Shown one piece after another: positions 43,801 to 57,400 of a stretch of 64,000 bases of DNA. The notes below the pieces were generated by a model. It was not told the origin of the DNA. It made no database searches and worked only from the letters and a program-made list of their open reading frames with translations. The position numbers and the translations under genes are program-made. Positions within the stretch are counted from its first letter, which is position 1, and each line of letters begins with the position of its first letter. The stretch is from Linderina pennispora (taxonomy: Eukaryota; Kickxellomycota; Kickxellomycetes; Kickxellales; Kickxellaceae), in assembly GCF_002104995.1 (NCBI RefSeq), contig NW_024468249.1, forward strand, positions 3,224,001-3,288,000, read 5' to 3'.

Positions 43801-45610
43801 TCGTAGACCACCGAGTGCAAAAAGTTGTTGAGTGGGAACCGGAAAAACAGGTCTACGCACATTGGCAGCACCTTGTACCGAATCAGATTCCACTTGAGTA
43901 GCTGCCCCACTGGCGTGTTGGTCTCATCGTGGTCGTTGGGGTCTCCAATCTCCAGCGGGATTGTGCCATACGCGTCGTCCTCGGTCTCTGTGGGGACACT
44001 GGCAGCAGCAGCAGCAGCCGCTGTGGTATTGGGTGCTGTTGTGGCAGTGGGCTCTTGCGGCGACGGCCTGCTTTCACTTCCACCGCTGCTCTTTGAATCC
44101 GTAGGCGGGCCAGAATGGATGGCAGAGTGGAATAGTTGGACTGTCCTTGAACGACCCATCCTCCGGCAACAGCTCGTGGCTGCCCAGCGGCAGGTTCAGG
44201 CGGGGCATATTTGAGCAGTGCAGCAGCTCGGCGAACAGCTCGCAAATACGCAGTCGCTCAAAACCCAGCGGCTCGCGAAGTCCGAGCGTCGTGGCCACCG
44301 GCTCGGTTGACGACCGCGGCGTTTTGAGCAGCTCCACCAGGTCGTTGATGCGCAGCGCAAGCACCTTCATCATGGCGCTTAGATCAACTGTAGGCAGCGC
44401 ACGTGCTGGATTCCCATGCTGGTCGTACGAGCCGGTCTCATACTCGCCAAAGCTGTTGTATCCGCCCTGATCTTCGGGTGATAGCTCGTTGCTGTCAGTA
44501 TCCGAGTAGTTGCGGCGGATGAGCTCGATGAAGATGTATACGCAGTTGATGAGCGTTGATGTTGCGTGCGGCCCTGTGCGGCTCAGCATGTAGTCGGCCA
44601 GTCGTGTCACAGTCGCCTCGCTCTTGAGCTCGTCAATCAGCGCATTTGTGCCGATAGTTGGCTGCGATGGGATTGTTGCACTGCGAAATCGGCAATGATG
44701 TCGAGCAGAACCTGGGCTGCCAGCGAGTGTGTCTCGGGGTCCTGGTCAGGCGCCAGCCGGTCGACAAGCATCGGAATGAGGCGGTACTGGCTGAGCCATG
44801 CAATGATGCTGGGACCCTCATCCAGCTCTTCCAGGCTGATGACTTTGAGCAGCAGATCCACAATTGCCGACACGTCAATGTGCTGCAAGAACAGCTCGAC
44901 AGCTCCCTCCTGCGCACGGATAAAGTCGAGCGTCTCGTAGGGCTTGCGCTGCAGAATCCCGCACAGCACACGCGAGAAATGTGTTGCCTGCAGGGCATCC
45001 AGCTCGCCGGTCGGCAGACGCATTACTGCCCACAGGGTTTCGAGAAGGTATTGCCGCGGCGTCTGGTCCTCAATGGGCGGTGCCGAGCGACTTCCAGCGT
45101 CGCCCTGCTTGTCGGTATTCACATTGCTTCTGTCGCTGTTGCCTTCACCTTCGCCCTCACTCTCGCCCTCACCATCGTCCTCATCGTCCTCATCCTCTTC
45201 GATAAAGTCCTGTGGCGTGAACTCGGCGATCCAGCGACTCTGCAAACGCCGCGCTGTTGCTGCACAGAACCTCACACGACGTCGATGCCATCTTTGAGAA
45301 CTTGAAGAACCCGTCGCTGGCAATATAGTCGACCATCTGCTTCATGTTTTGCGGCTGTACAAGGCTAGCAGCGTATGAAAACAATGGCGTGTGGTTTGTT
45401 AGCAACAACGGCAAAACAGGTGAGCCTTGTATATGCTGGTCAGCGGCCAGCTTCCTGGCGGGCTACTTACTAGTTTATAACCTTGGGGTTCTGCTCGCGA
45501 ACCTCTTGCAGCAGATCTGGGTCATTTAGAAACTCCTCGAGGGTCAGGTCCTCCTTCTCCAGCAGCTTGTCAATGTTTGACGCGTGCTGAAGACCGAATC
45601 GCCACAGCAT
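40864..45610 (-). CDS. SIT4/PP6-associated SAPS-domain protein, two introns, frameshifted
   Basis: Exon 1 is 45610-45471 (MLWRFGLQHASNIDKLLEKE ... EQNPKVINY). A GTAAGT...GCTAG intron with a GCTAACA branch site (45470-45365) joins it in frame to LVQPQNMKQMVDYI. The SAPS helical repeats continue: YLLETLWAVMRLPTGELDAL, RVLCGILQRKPYETLDFI, LPMCVDLFFRFPLNNFLHSVV. Frame changes are near 45210, 44660, 44120, 43140 and 42930. The C-terminal half (42939-41323) is disordered, rich in D/E and S, and intact. A last GTAAGT...TGTAG intron (41321-41191) leads to ADDDDESTNWADF, ending at 40864. Such C-terminal acidic NWADF segments occur in Sap/PPP6R proteins. They are regulatory subunits of Sit4/PP6 phosphatase, acting in G1 and TOR signalling. 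Sap4/155/185/190 cannot be told apart here. Confidence 0.83.
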
Positions 45611-45972
45611 CTTACGAATTTATAGTCGAAAAACAGGGAAAGGCAGGTGTGTGCGCGGAAAATAAGTAAGAGAGAAGAGAGGAAAAGGGGGTGAAGGTTA
45701 GAAAATGAAGTGCGTATGGCAGGTGCGGTAGTTGTGTTTTTAGGGCGAGAAGAGTGCAAGAAGGTGGAATAGAACTGAACGCGTTTACCTGGAATGAGGC
45801 TGCTGCACATCCTGTTGTCCGAGCCGAGCCGAGCCATTTCCTGAACCACGGACTTTCCCACAGTGCGAGCGACGCACAGACAGTGCCTGCGTGATAAAAG
45901 GGCGTGCTGGCCCGCTCGTGCTTTTCTGACCAAGCACATTTTCCGCACCTATTTAGAATCTAGAACCCAAGC
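45611..45972. other. Divergent promoter region, SAPS gene / acid phosphatase
   Basis: About 360 bp between two start codons. A purine-rich tract (45630-45700) borders the SAPS 5'UTR. No gene seen. Confidence 0.5.
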
Positions 45973-47673
45973 ATGGATACTGCTGTCGCCACAAAGGCCC
46001 TCGTTTTCGGAGGCGGCCACGCTCCCGGAGCTGACTCCCGAGTACATGGGCAGGCACTACCCCTCTTACCTGGAGCTGATCCAGGCGCAGGTGTTCTTCC
46101 GCCACGGCGAGCGCAGCCCCATTGTCACCCGGTTCTCGTCGCAGTCGCAGTGGGCATTTTGCGAGCGTGCAAACTATCTGTATTCCGAGTTTATGACCGC
46201 CATTGGCAAGTTTGTGCCGCGCCAGGAGGCAATGCCGTCGCCAAACCCGGATCTCATTGCCAGCGGCCACAGCGACCCGCGCTACACGAAGCGCACCGCG
46301 ACACTCAAGTCTGGCATCGAGTATGAGCCGGCTGCCTGGTCACTGAGACTCACACAGGATTCAGAGAAGGCACTTGATGGTAACACGTCGGGCAGTGGCC
46401 CTGTGGCCGCAGCTGAGGATTCGTGGGAGCCTACGATGTGGTAAGTTCAGACAGGAGTTTGACTCGGTGCAGCGTGGAGAAGGCAGATCTCCTCAAGGCC
46501 ATTGTTTTCCAATATTACTCACATGGCTTTGCGTGTTTTCGTAGTGACATGGGCCAGTTGACTGACGTCGGCCTCGACTCGCTCTTCCGCACTGGCTCGT
46601 TCCTGAGGTCGCTGTATGTCGATAAGCTGAACTTTTTGCCGCCTACGCCAGAGGGCAAGGTCAGCGATTACATTTACGTCAGGACAACTGACTATTCGCG
46701 TGTGATTCAGTCGACCCATGCGCTCCTGGTCGGCCTATATCCGGGGCATCCGCAGTCGGCATGGACCGGAAGGTGGACAACCTTCAACAAAGGAGTTCTT
46801 GGCACTGTTCCCCATGTTTACGCGTCGCCACAACCATGAGACTATGCACGGCAACTTTGGCTGCTACGAGTTTATGCGCAACTTTGCCAATACCATGGTT
46901 GAGCCGGCGCGCAAGATTAAGTGGATTGATGACCTCTACAAGCAGACGGTTGCGCTGAAGAGCATCGGCGCCCAGGCAAAGGAATATCCTCGCTGAGCCT
47001 GCCTTTGGATCCAACTTCCACAAGATCTACGACGAGCTGGTCGCAATGAAGGGCCACGGAATGGCTATTCCCGACGACATATCTCAGGACTATCTCAATC
47101 GCCTCGGCGAAGCCTCGCACCACCAGTGGTCCCACGTCGTGGTATACACCAAGGACCAGCGTTTGGGCTTTGGCCGTCTCGTCAATGACCTGGTGAGCAC
47201 GATGACCCAGGCTGTCCATGGCAGGTATCAGCCGTGGTACAAGGGATGGGGTGCCGTCCCGATCGGACCCCAGCGCACAGGCGACTTGCTGATTGGTCCT
47301 GGTGGTCTCAGCGAGGTATCCGGGTCCGATATTCCGCGTGTTCCCAAGCTCGCTCTCTACGGCGGTCACGATGTCACTGTCGGCCCATTGTCTACCATCA
47401 TGGGCAACCAGAGCGAGGAGTGGGTGCCATTCGCATCAATGCTGACCTTTGAGCTGTTCAAGGACCGCGAGGAAGGCGGAAAGTACGTGCGCGTCAAGCT
47501 CAATGACCGCGTGCTAGCAGGTGCCGACATGTGAGATCCCTGGCAAGCACCATGCCAAGATGGGCAGCACCATGTGCACCTTTGATGCGTTCATGGAGCA
47601 TGTACAGCCTCTGCTTGCTTCTGAGGACGACTACAAGAACGAATGTGGCGAGTTCCCCAAGAACAGCAAATAG
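45973..47673 (+). CDS. Histidine acid phosphatase family protein, one intron, frameshifted
   Basis: ATG 45973 (MDTAVATKALVF) to TAG 47671-47673, about 530 residues. The catalytic motif RHGERSP (46100-46120) with the phospho-accepting His and the later YGGHDVTVGPL (47358-47390) with the His-Asp pair mark a branch-2 histidine acid phosphatase. The lack of an obvious signal peptide, and CDMGQLTDVGLDSLFRTGSF plus YVRTTDYSRVIQSTHALL, resemble the ACPL2/PXYLP1 (2-phosphoxylose phosphatase) group. A GTAAGT...CGTAG intron (46441-46544) splits the Cys codon of PTMCDMGQ in frame. One-base frame changes lie near 46015, 46770, 46985 and at the GG of 47520-47521, after which the tail reads PTCEIPGKHHAKMGSTMCTF. 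Substrate unknown. Confidence 0.82.
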
Positions 47674-47733
47674 CTAGACCTGTAGAGGGATTAGGTGCCT
47701 TTCGGTATGTTTTTTATTTTATGATTCAGTACA

Positions 47734-48967
47734 TTAGATATGACTAGACGAGTATGGCGGAAGGATGGAAGCGCTGTTCGATGTCTCTAGCAAGGTATCT
47801 TTCGCAGAACTGCTATATACCGGCAATTCCCCTATGGCACTCTCCCCGTATATCGACTCTGGGAATACAGCTACTGGGACGGCAAATTCGACCTTGTGTT
47901 GGCGGCCTGCCTTGCTGTGGTTCAGCAAATGTTCACCACAAATCCAAATTCGTGCGATACAGAAAAGAGGGCAGACTCTGAATCAGTCTGCATATCCTCG
48001 CTTCCATGCGGGTAGGTAAAGCAAGCAGCAGTGAGCGTGGAATTTGGGAATTCATCGACCGTATCTCCCAGATTCGAAATGATTTGTGCTCAAGCGACTG
48101 GTGATGCAGCAAAGACGAATCGCACTTTACTTTCAGTGGACACAACCCAGTCCATGCAACAACCCTCTCTGTAGTGCGGGCTGCCTCTTGGTTTGGCGAC
48201 CGGTGAACAATCACCTCATGCAACACAACATCGAACTGCAAAAGCCTCAATGGAACTGTACTCTGCCGTATTCCTGTGGTTCTCCTTGCTGCAGTAAGAG
48301 GCAAACACCTGCAGGCGAACCGATTGTCCCAGGAACAAGTGCATGCGATGGGGTATAGACGAATACCTTCCATACATTGCATACACTGAATCTTGCGCAA
48401 TAGTGGCGAGGTTACTAGAGCCTCTAACAGATTCGATATCTGCATAGCCCGTGCCTCTGGAGTGTTGAGGATCCAGGGAGTCTCTAAATGGCGATGGGAT
48501 GGTCGAGCTTTTTCGTGATGTTTTGGTGCCATGGTCAGCGAAGGGCTAGCAGCCAGCGTGTATTATGTGTGTCCACGCGGCGATATGACTGAGGCAGGGA
48601 GGTTAGCAGGCAGCTGAAGTGAAAATGGAAAGCGGTATTCGCCGGGCGTTAGCATCAAAACAGGAACCTTGCTTTGATGGGCTGGCGATTGCTCATCATA
48701 CCTAGTATAAGTTAGTTCTGATGGCCACAGTGCTAAGAGTTTAGCGTTTTCGATATCTGCTTGAGCGGCTGTGGTATTGTCGATCAAAGTTGCAGAGATA
48801 TCATAACACTTCACTTTATCAAGGCGCAAGCCGGTAGCGCCAAGCCCTTCGCAGGATTCTCATCTTCTGTTCACCACAAAAGTTAACGCAGAGGCTGTTT
48901 AAAACTGTACTCCGACGAACCTGCAAGCAGAATATGTCCAAGTAGATAAGCCAGTGGAGCCCTCATG
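47734..48967 (-). CDS. Arrestin-related trafficking adaptor-like protein, heavily frameshifted
   Basis: Minus-strand fragments line up as an alpha-arrestin. The N-terminal sheet is GHILLAGSSEYSFKQPLRVN followed by FCGEQKM (from ATG 48967). Next come KVKCYDISATLIDN, LPSELT-like strands and LTPGEYRFPFSLQLPANLPA (48600-48650), the arrestin LPxGxHxFxFxxxLP signature. A Ser-rich insert follows (SRKSSTIPSPFRDS). C-terminal-domain strands are VFASYCSKENHRN and FDVVLHEVIVHR, and the end FAVPVAVFPESIYGE ... ILPPYSSSHI carries an LPPY motif of the kind bound by Rsp5/NEDD4 WW domains, stopping at 47734-47736. At least four one-base frame changes are needed. In yeast, ARTs bring Rsp5 to plasma-membrane transporters. 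The gene may be decayed or only badly sequenced. Confidence 0.62.
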
Positions 48968-51481
48968 TCTTGCAGCACAAGTTGACTTGTCTGCAGGGTA
49001 GATGCTGACTTCAACTGATGGTCGCTTAAATGAATAAAGGAGATTTGGACATGTTAGTAGAAAAATGCGAGGCAAAATATGAAGACAGATTCCATATTCA
49101 TTGAGTTTATACCTGGCTGACGCTAGTTTATACTATCATGCTTCATGTCCTGGCATCTTTATCGGCTGCTGGTCTTTAGTTTAATTATCAGGATGGTTCG
49201 GTGCCACCACTTTTTTCGGGTATTTGCAATCGGCCCGTGCTGCATGAGACAAGGTTGGTGTGATCAAATATCTTGTCACTCCACTCAAGCGGAACTGAAC
49301 AGGAGGAATGTAAATATAATATTGGGCGCGTAAAGTGAAGTACAAAGCAGAAAGACATTGACGTTTTTGAAATAGATGACCAAGAGTTCTAGAATTGCGG
49401 AAGAAACTAATGGGAAAACTGATAACGAGAAAGGAAGAGGCAAGCATATTAATGAGTTAGCAGATTTGAGTGTTGGGACATGCTTGTTGAGATTGACATG
49501 TCTACCCGATCCTGTTGTTAAACCTAAACTGGTATACTCCTGTCTGCTGAATGATAGCAGTGATAGCAGCCATCATTTAGCAGCTTCATAAACCTCCTCA
49601 TGTCCGTTGTATCAATTGTAGTCATGATAGCAATTTTTTTAACATAAAAAACAGAGAACTACAAACGCGATCAGAATCCCGTAGACGTGCTGCGCACAAC
49701 TCTTGACGAGATTTTCGCACTAGAAAACAACAGCTCTGCATTCTGCTGCATGCATTAAGTAAAAAACCAGATAGGGCAAAGATAACAACGGAATCATAAA
49801 ACAAACCCTTATGGAAATGTGTCTTGTTCGAGCGCGACTGCTGACTACCAACAAGAGTATTTAGAAAAAGTCAGTAATAGTACCTTTCGGTTGCGCATCA
49901 TTGTCACTCCAAAACTAAGGTGGTTTATCATTTGACTGGTCCTCGCTATGGCCAAGAATATAGTCTTGATAAGTAATAGCCACTTGGATATCTATGACAT
50001 TATGTTCATTTTCTTCTACACCGTTTGCGAACAAGTGCTCCAAACAAAACCACCAAAGTATCCAACTTCCATCAGTAGCTTTAATGTCGTAGGGCTGACC
50101 AGCCGGTATAGATATTATACAAAACACAATCAGCAGGTCTGATAGTATGCACAAGTGTAGCACGACTGCCACCGCGCCTAGCCAAAGTAACTGCCATCAC
50201 CTATGATACTTTATTTGCCTCTATTACCGAGAAAATCCCTCAAATGACAATTTCGAATCTTTTCAAAAGTCCTTCGTCGTAGTGTTTGACTGCCCACCAC
50301 TGTTTTCTGCCTAACCCTGACCCGGAGAAGCAAGGGAATGCTTGATGTTGGAGCTGCAAACCTGTTTTGCTCACTAGACAAACAGCCTGGGCCAGACAAT
50401 CACCTGCTTCCCTGAGGGCTTTGGGGATACAAACCATGCGCACTATTCAGGCGGTATACCATGGAGGTCAATTGATAGAGTGATAGTGCGTCCCCAAGCC
50501 ACTCAAAGTATTGTGTTTCTGCGTAAGTGGCAGGCGTGCCTCCTAGACTATCAATGCACGCAATAAGTGCTTAGCTGGTAATTTTAGGGTGTATATCTAT
50601 ACTGGGCACTATGGGCTAAAAATTTGCTCGTGAGAAAAGGTGGTGTGCTGTCAGCTTGTCTTGATTTTTGTGGCGTAACGCTCACTCATTGTCATTTGAT
50701 GTGTTTCCTTTATCATCTAAATGGCCGAAGCTTGCAATCAAACTTGTATGTTTTGCATGCATTTGGATTCAAGTTGCAACAGGCAATTTGCGAAGTGTGT
50801 AGGGTAAATCCCAATTTTCTTGTGCTTGACCGTCTCCAACGCCTATCCGTGCTACACTTCCACATCCCAGGAACCACATATGCTAGCATATCCAATTTAA
50901 AGCGGTTGAATCATGTGCTATGTGACTTTATCATGTTTGAAAAAAGCCAACCACCCAAAAACTCAGCCGCCAGCTGGAGCAAATGCGTGACATGTGGCAC
51001 AAATGCACTCAACAATGAGCCAAGTACTCGCTCACACGCCCCTTTATAGCCGCTGTCGAATCTGTAAGCATCATGTCAATAGCTGGGGTGTAGGAGCACT
51101 ATCTTAATGGACAGCACATCTGAGCCTCTCTGAATTGTGCTTGCACTATTTCTTGCACATGGGCTTGGGAACAAGGTGTCTGTTTCTCACAAAGCTCCCC
51201 TGGGTATGTAAGTTTGGTGCTGGAGGCGCTTGAGTGGATTCACATGCCGAACATGAATGCAATGTCAAAGCTGTCTTGATCTGTCGGGTACGGTGAGGTC
51301 AGTTATAGGCAGGCACAGCAAAGTAATCCATTGCTGGAGTAGAGACGCACCAGATTTCCACAAATACTCGCCAACCAGCTCAAAAACTCCAGTTCACCCT
51401 ACCGAGAATTTCTCAACCACTCCATTCAACCAAGCCTTATATCGGTTTTGACTAGCTAGTACTCAATAATTTCCTCACCCA
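48968..51481. other. Gene-poor, AT-rich region
   Basis: About 2.5 kb without a supported gene. Short frames at 49181-49447 (minus), 49915-50172 (minus, ending SEDQSNDKPP) and 50624-51049 (plus) have no recognised family. The last 450 bp is the likely FAS promoter, with a TTATATCGG string near 51438. No terminal repeats, RNA gene or transposase seen. Confidence 0.5.
50624..51049 (+). pseudogene. Possible decayed leucine-rich (F-box-like) fragment
   Basis: An open stretch of 141 codons without an ATG at its start. The segment FLVLDRLQRLSVLHFHIPGT and SISNLKRLNHVL have leucine spacing like the F-box/LRR-like genes at 1-1175 and 3923-5674. No F-box is present. It may be a remnant of another family member or a chance frame. 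Confidence 0.25.
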
Positions 51482-54400
51482 ATGGTCCACTACCAAGTTA
51501 CTATCCACGGGGTTGCTATCAGTATCTCAGACAAGGACTCTGCCCAAGCAGAGGCTCTTGTCGCCCGTTTTCCGTACAAGGATTCGTCATTTGAAATCGA
51601 GACTGTTGCACGCTTTGTCAACTTTGCTGCAACCGAGAACACCGAAGTCGCTGTCGCTGCCTTCCAGTACCTTCACCAAAAGTACTGCTCGATTGACAAC
51701 ATCCACGTTGTTGTCCAGCAGCTCAAGCTCACGGCCGAGCAAGCCCAGTCTGTCATCAAGGGATACTACTCAGGTCTGGGATGTGCTTGAATCCCGTGAG
51801 ATGCTGCCCGATGTCCCCCGCCCGCGCTCTTTACCCACGACAGGGTGAAGCTGACTGCCATGTTTGGCGGCTACGGCGGCCATGGACAACTATCTGGACG
51901 AGGCTGTCTGGCTTCTTGACGTCTATCGCCCACTTCTTGCCGACTTTGTCGCTGAGATGGCTGGATTCTTGCTGGTCACGACCCAGGATTCGCCTTTCAC
52001 ACGTGTTTATAATCAGCCGATAGACCTCATGGGCTGGCTTCTTCACCCCGAGTCGCGTCCAAGTATGGAGCTTCTCGCTGCTATCTATATTGCGTCGCCA
52101 ATCCTAGCTCTAATCCAACTGATGCACCTGATGGTCTTGTACAAGACACTCAGGGTTACCCCGGGCGAACTTTCTCAGTCATTCAAAAGTAGGTATCGGC
52201 AGAATTATGTGCCACATTGACATCATTCTCTGAAGCAGCTATGTACTAACTAGCCACTCCATATCGATAGGTGTCATTTCTCATAGCCAAGGCATTGCTA
52301 TTGCGGACCAATGATTCCGACGGTGACTGATGAAAAGTCCTTTTACGCAAAGTCGAAGAAGGTGTTAGGCACGCTTATCGCTGGATCCTATGCAATCCAA
52401 TTGCTGTCCCTCTCGAGTCAGTAGGACACTGATACTGGCTGCCAATGTTGTTCCGTTCTGACGGCAAACCATCACCCATGGTGTCCATCCGTGGTGTTCC
52501 TCTTCCGGCGCTTAAGAAAGCTGATTGCTCAGTTCAATTCCTGCTACCTTTCGCCCACCGATCACGTCTACCTGGCGCTCATCAACACTTTTGACCTATT
52601 TGTTGTCACTGGCCGTCTGAAGGTTGTCGTGCAGTTTGTCCAGTTCCTCCGCCAGCGTTGTGCAGAATCCAGGTGCTGACCAGTCGAACATCCCGTTCTC
52701 TCAGCGCAAGCCAGGTGGCGGATATCAGCTACGTGAACTCCAGCATCGTCACCCACTGCCATCTCTTGCAAGCTACTGGCGAGTTGCTTCCTGGGTTTGT
52801 CACTGAAAGAGATTGGTCTTATAACTGTGGCGATACTCAAGTCATTCCTCCTGTCAAAGTCAATGGCGTTGATATTTCGTCTGGTGTCGATCTTGATGAG
52901 ATGGTGGCACACGTCATTTGTACTCGTCGTTTTGACTGGCCATCAACCCTCAAGGGAGCCGATGCTACGCATATCGTTGACTTTAGCCCCGGTGGGTTCG
53001 GTGCCTTTGCGCGACTGGCACGCGGTATCGTTGATGGTAGTGGTGTCAACATCATTAGCTTGCAGCTCACTCATTGCTCACAAACATCGACTTCTGGGTT
53101 CCAAAGGCTGACATTTTCCAGCGTGACATCCGCTCAGTAGTCCAGTCCATGGATTGGAGAAGAGCATTCAGCCCCAGGCTTGTCCAAGTCAAGAGCGACA
53201 ACCAGATTCACATCAACTCGCCGATGTTCCATGCCTTGGGGCGTCCGCCAGTGATGGTGTCTACTGTTGAACCGAGCACCACTAGTGTTCAGCTGGTTGC
53301 GGCTGCCATCAACGCCGGTTATCATGCCGAGCTCTCCACCACTGGGATCACAAGCACTGGCCAACTGCAGAAACAGGTGGCCGATCTAGTCCAGCTCATT
53401 GAACCTGGCCAGGACATTGCTCTCTGCTGTGACTATTCGAACCAGGAGCAGTGGGAGGTACTGTTCCCAGAGATTCTGCGCATGCGCCAAGCAGGCCAGC
53501 CGATCAGTGGACTGGAGTATTTCTGGCTCTATCCCAACAGCTGCAGCAGCGACCGACATTATTGCGGGTATGCGTGGCGCTGGTCTTCGTCATATCACTC
53601 TCAAGGCTGCAACTCTGGCCGACATTCGTGCTACGATCGCCATTTCGAAGGTGGATCGCACGTTCCCTGTCATTCTTCAGTGGATGGGTGGCCGCAACGG
53701 CGGCTACCATTCAGTGGGACGACTTTTACCAGCCAATTCTCGATACCTACAGCCTGCTCCGGTTCCACAGGAACATTGTCCTTGTCGCTGGATCCGGTAT
53801 TGGCGATGCGGACACTGCGATGCAGTACATGTCTGGTAGCTGGAGTGTGCCATTCGGGCGGCCACCGATGCCATTTGACGGGGTTGCGATTGGCTCCTGT
53901 ATCATGGTCGCAAAAGAGTCTGATATTTCAGATGCTACCAAGCAGCTCATCGCTGGCACTGCTGGTGTTGGTCCAAACGAGTGGATGGATACGTACAGTG
54001 GTGTTGCTGGTGGTGTCACGTCAATCACTGGCGAAAATGGCAAGCCGATGCATGTTATTGCGACACGCGCAGCTCTATTCGTCAAGGAGCTGCAGGACTC
54101 TATCTTCTCACAAGGCAGCTGACAAGCAGACTGAGCTTCTCCAGCAGAAGGGAGACTCCATAGTCCAGCGGCTGAATTCAGACTACGTTAAGCCCTGGTT
54201 CAGCAAAAAGGCGGATGGCTCGGTTGCTGAGCTGCAGGATATGACGTATTCTGAGGTCATTCGCCGAATGATCGAGCTCATGTACGTCGACGACAAGTCA
54301 TGCTGGATTGATTCCAGTCTTGGCCGCATCGTTTATGACTTTGCCAAGCGTGTAGAGGATCGCTTCAGCGGATGTGTGCGTGAGTGTATCATTCGCCACC

Positions 54401-57400
54401 AACTGGAGCTTGATGACAATCCGCTCGAGTCAATTCGCTGCATTGAGCGGGTATATCCCGGAAGTGGCTTCACAGCTAATGGCTACAGAGGACATCCAGT
54501 ATTTCATCATGCTGTGCAAACGCTCAGGTCAGAGTCCAGGTCCCATTCGTTCCTGCTCTCGACAGTGACCTGGAGACATGTGGATGCTGCAGGGTGCTGT
54601 TTCATTGTCGGCAAACAGTGACTATGCGCCTAGCCATGATGCTCAGCGTCAGTTGATTCCTCATGGGCCGGTTTCAGCCGGATACTCGTCGACAGCCAAT
54701 ATTACCTGCTGAAGGATATGCTGGATGGCATTTATACAGCTGTAATTCAAAGGATACAGGGTAGTTACCGTGCTAAGATTCCTGCAGTCGAGTACATTCG
54801 GTTCTGGAGCCCAAACGGGCACTGGTGCAGTCGCCTATCATTCAGCGTATGGGTGATTCAGCGCGTACATATGCTCTTCCTGCAGATGCTGCTTCTCTCC
54901 CAGAGCTAGACCTATGGCTTGATATCTTGGCAGGGCCAGTTAAGAGTTGGTTGCGAGCGATCCTCACTTCGCTGAGCATTGTGCAGAACGACAAGTTTGT
55001 CGCGAATGGAGTCAGGCGGATCATGGAACCAAGGGCTGGTCAATCCGTCACGGTTTCAGACCTGAACGGCATGCCACAGAAGCTTGAGGTGCATGGTAAT
55101 AATGGTGAGCTCGGAAGTCATTATCAGCTATGCTAGCCCAGAGTGATATCACGCTTCGGGTTGTTCATTCAGTTAGAGACGAGTGCTTTGACCTTGTTCT
55201 CAAATACCTGTACTGCCCGTCGCGGCCTGCAATGCCAATAGTCCGAGGTTATGCATGATCTTGGTGAACGCATACAGAGGACTGTATTTTGGCAACCACT
55301 ATGGCCCAAATGCCTCAGGGGTTGATGTTGCTGCGGATGGAGAAGGAATACCTTCGGTTTATACATGCCAGCCATTCGTAGTAACTGCAGACCTTGTGGA
55401 TCGCCTATGCCTATCCGCTGGTAACACAGATGGATGCTACAAATCCAAGCATGGCAGTCCTGCCCCATGGATATGTTCTTTTTGATTGCATGGGAAGGGA
55501 CGCTCACAATGTTGTCGCAGCGAGCAGTGGAACTCGGATATGTTTGATGTGATTCATCTGTACAACCACGTTGAGTTTGCTCCTGGGGCATCGATTCTCT
55601 GCATTGGTGATGTGATCGACACGGACGTACGAGTCACTGCCATTATCGACACAGCCTATGGGGAAGAAACATGAGATTAGTTCAAGGTTCTCGCGCCATG
55701 GGAACCACTAGCCACTATGGAAATCGGAATGCTGTTCAGAGGGCACGAAGCCGATGCCGGCAGTGCCTTTGAGTATATTGAAAAGTCAACGTCGCATGTC
55801 GTTCTAAGGTCTGCAGCGGACATATCGGTACTTCAGTCTAGGCAATGGGTTACGCAAGTTGATGATCTGTTTGCCACGCTGGCTCCAGGATCCACCCTCG
55901 AATTCAGTCTCGACACTCGTGACCCGATATGCCAGCACTACCATGTGCTCACGTGTGACCACGACTGGAGGAATCTACTTGCAGAATGAGCGCACGAAGA
56001 AGGTTCATATAGCAAGCATTGAGTTTGACTCGTGCAATGTCGTTGGGAATCCGGTGCAGTCCTATCTGGATAAATATTCCGAGGACATCCAGGAAAAGCT
56101 AGTCTTCGAGAATGGGGGGAACCCAGTGCTGCCAGTGGCAGGTGTAACCACGAGTTTCCAGGCCCCAACTGACTGCTGGAAGTACTCGCATATATCTGGG
56201 GATTACAACCCGATACACCATTCGGCCCACATTGCGAGCTATGTTGGACTGCCAGGTCCGATCATACATGGGATGTGGACTTCAGCTGCTACGAGGGCTG
56301 TTGTAGAAAAGTATGTTGCATGTGGTGACCCTGAGAGATTCCGGTCCTTCAAAACTGGATTTTGTCAGCTTAGTCTTCCCCGGCGATTGCCTAGATGTGG
56401 AGCTGAAGCATGTGGGTATGGAGGATGGACTCATGCTCTTGGAGGGGAAGACCATCAACCAGCACGGCGAGGCAGTTATGGCGTTTGCTGCCAAGATCGA
56501 CCAGCCGAAGACATCCTATATATTCACCTGGTCAAGGTGCACAGTTTGTCGGGATGGGAATGGATATGTACGAGTCGTCGTCTGCTGCAAAGGATGTGTG
56601 GATTCGTGCAGATGCATACATGAAAACCACATATGGCGTGTCCCTGTTGAAGATTGTACGCGAAAACCCGTTATCTTATCAAGTCAGATTTAGCGGGGCT
56701 ACTGGAGAACAGATTCGCGACAACTACATGGGGCTAACACGACAAGTTGGTGATAGCGTTGTGCAGCTGATTCCGGGGATCGCTTGCTACAAGTGATCAA
56801 TTATGTCCATCGTTCGGCAAATGGGCTGCTGAACTCGACGCTCTTCACTCAGCCAATCCAGACGGTGATGTCACTTGCACATGTTGCTGACATGCGTTCT
56901 AAGGGTCTTATTCAGTCATCGGCAATGTTTGCTGGCCACTCGCTTGGCGAAATCGGGTCGACTGGCTGCAATCGGACAGATTGTCTCTATCGAAGATGCG
57001 GTGGAGTTAGCCTTTGTTCGTGGGCTGCTGCTACATGCGTCTGTTGAGCGCGATGACCAAGGCAGGTCGCAGTATGCGATGGTCTCAGTTAACCCGTCGA
57101 AGGTTGTGGCAGGGTTTGACGAGAGGAGTCTTTTGCGCATTGTCAAGCAAATTAGCAAGCGCAGCGGCAAGCTGCTGGAGGTCATCAATTACAATGTAAC
57201 TGACCAGCAGTATGTTGTAACCGGCCATACCTCATCACTCGCGATCATGGGTCTTGGTCCTTGATGCGCTTGCATCCAGGCAAGGCAACAGTGGCCGATA
57301 ACATCTCGGAGCTTATAACCGAGTGTGGACACAAAGCAAATGCTACTGGCCAGCTAGCGAATGGCATTGCTACCACAGTTATCTCGGGTGTCGATGTGCC

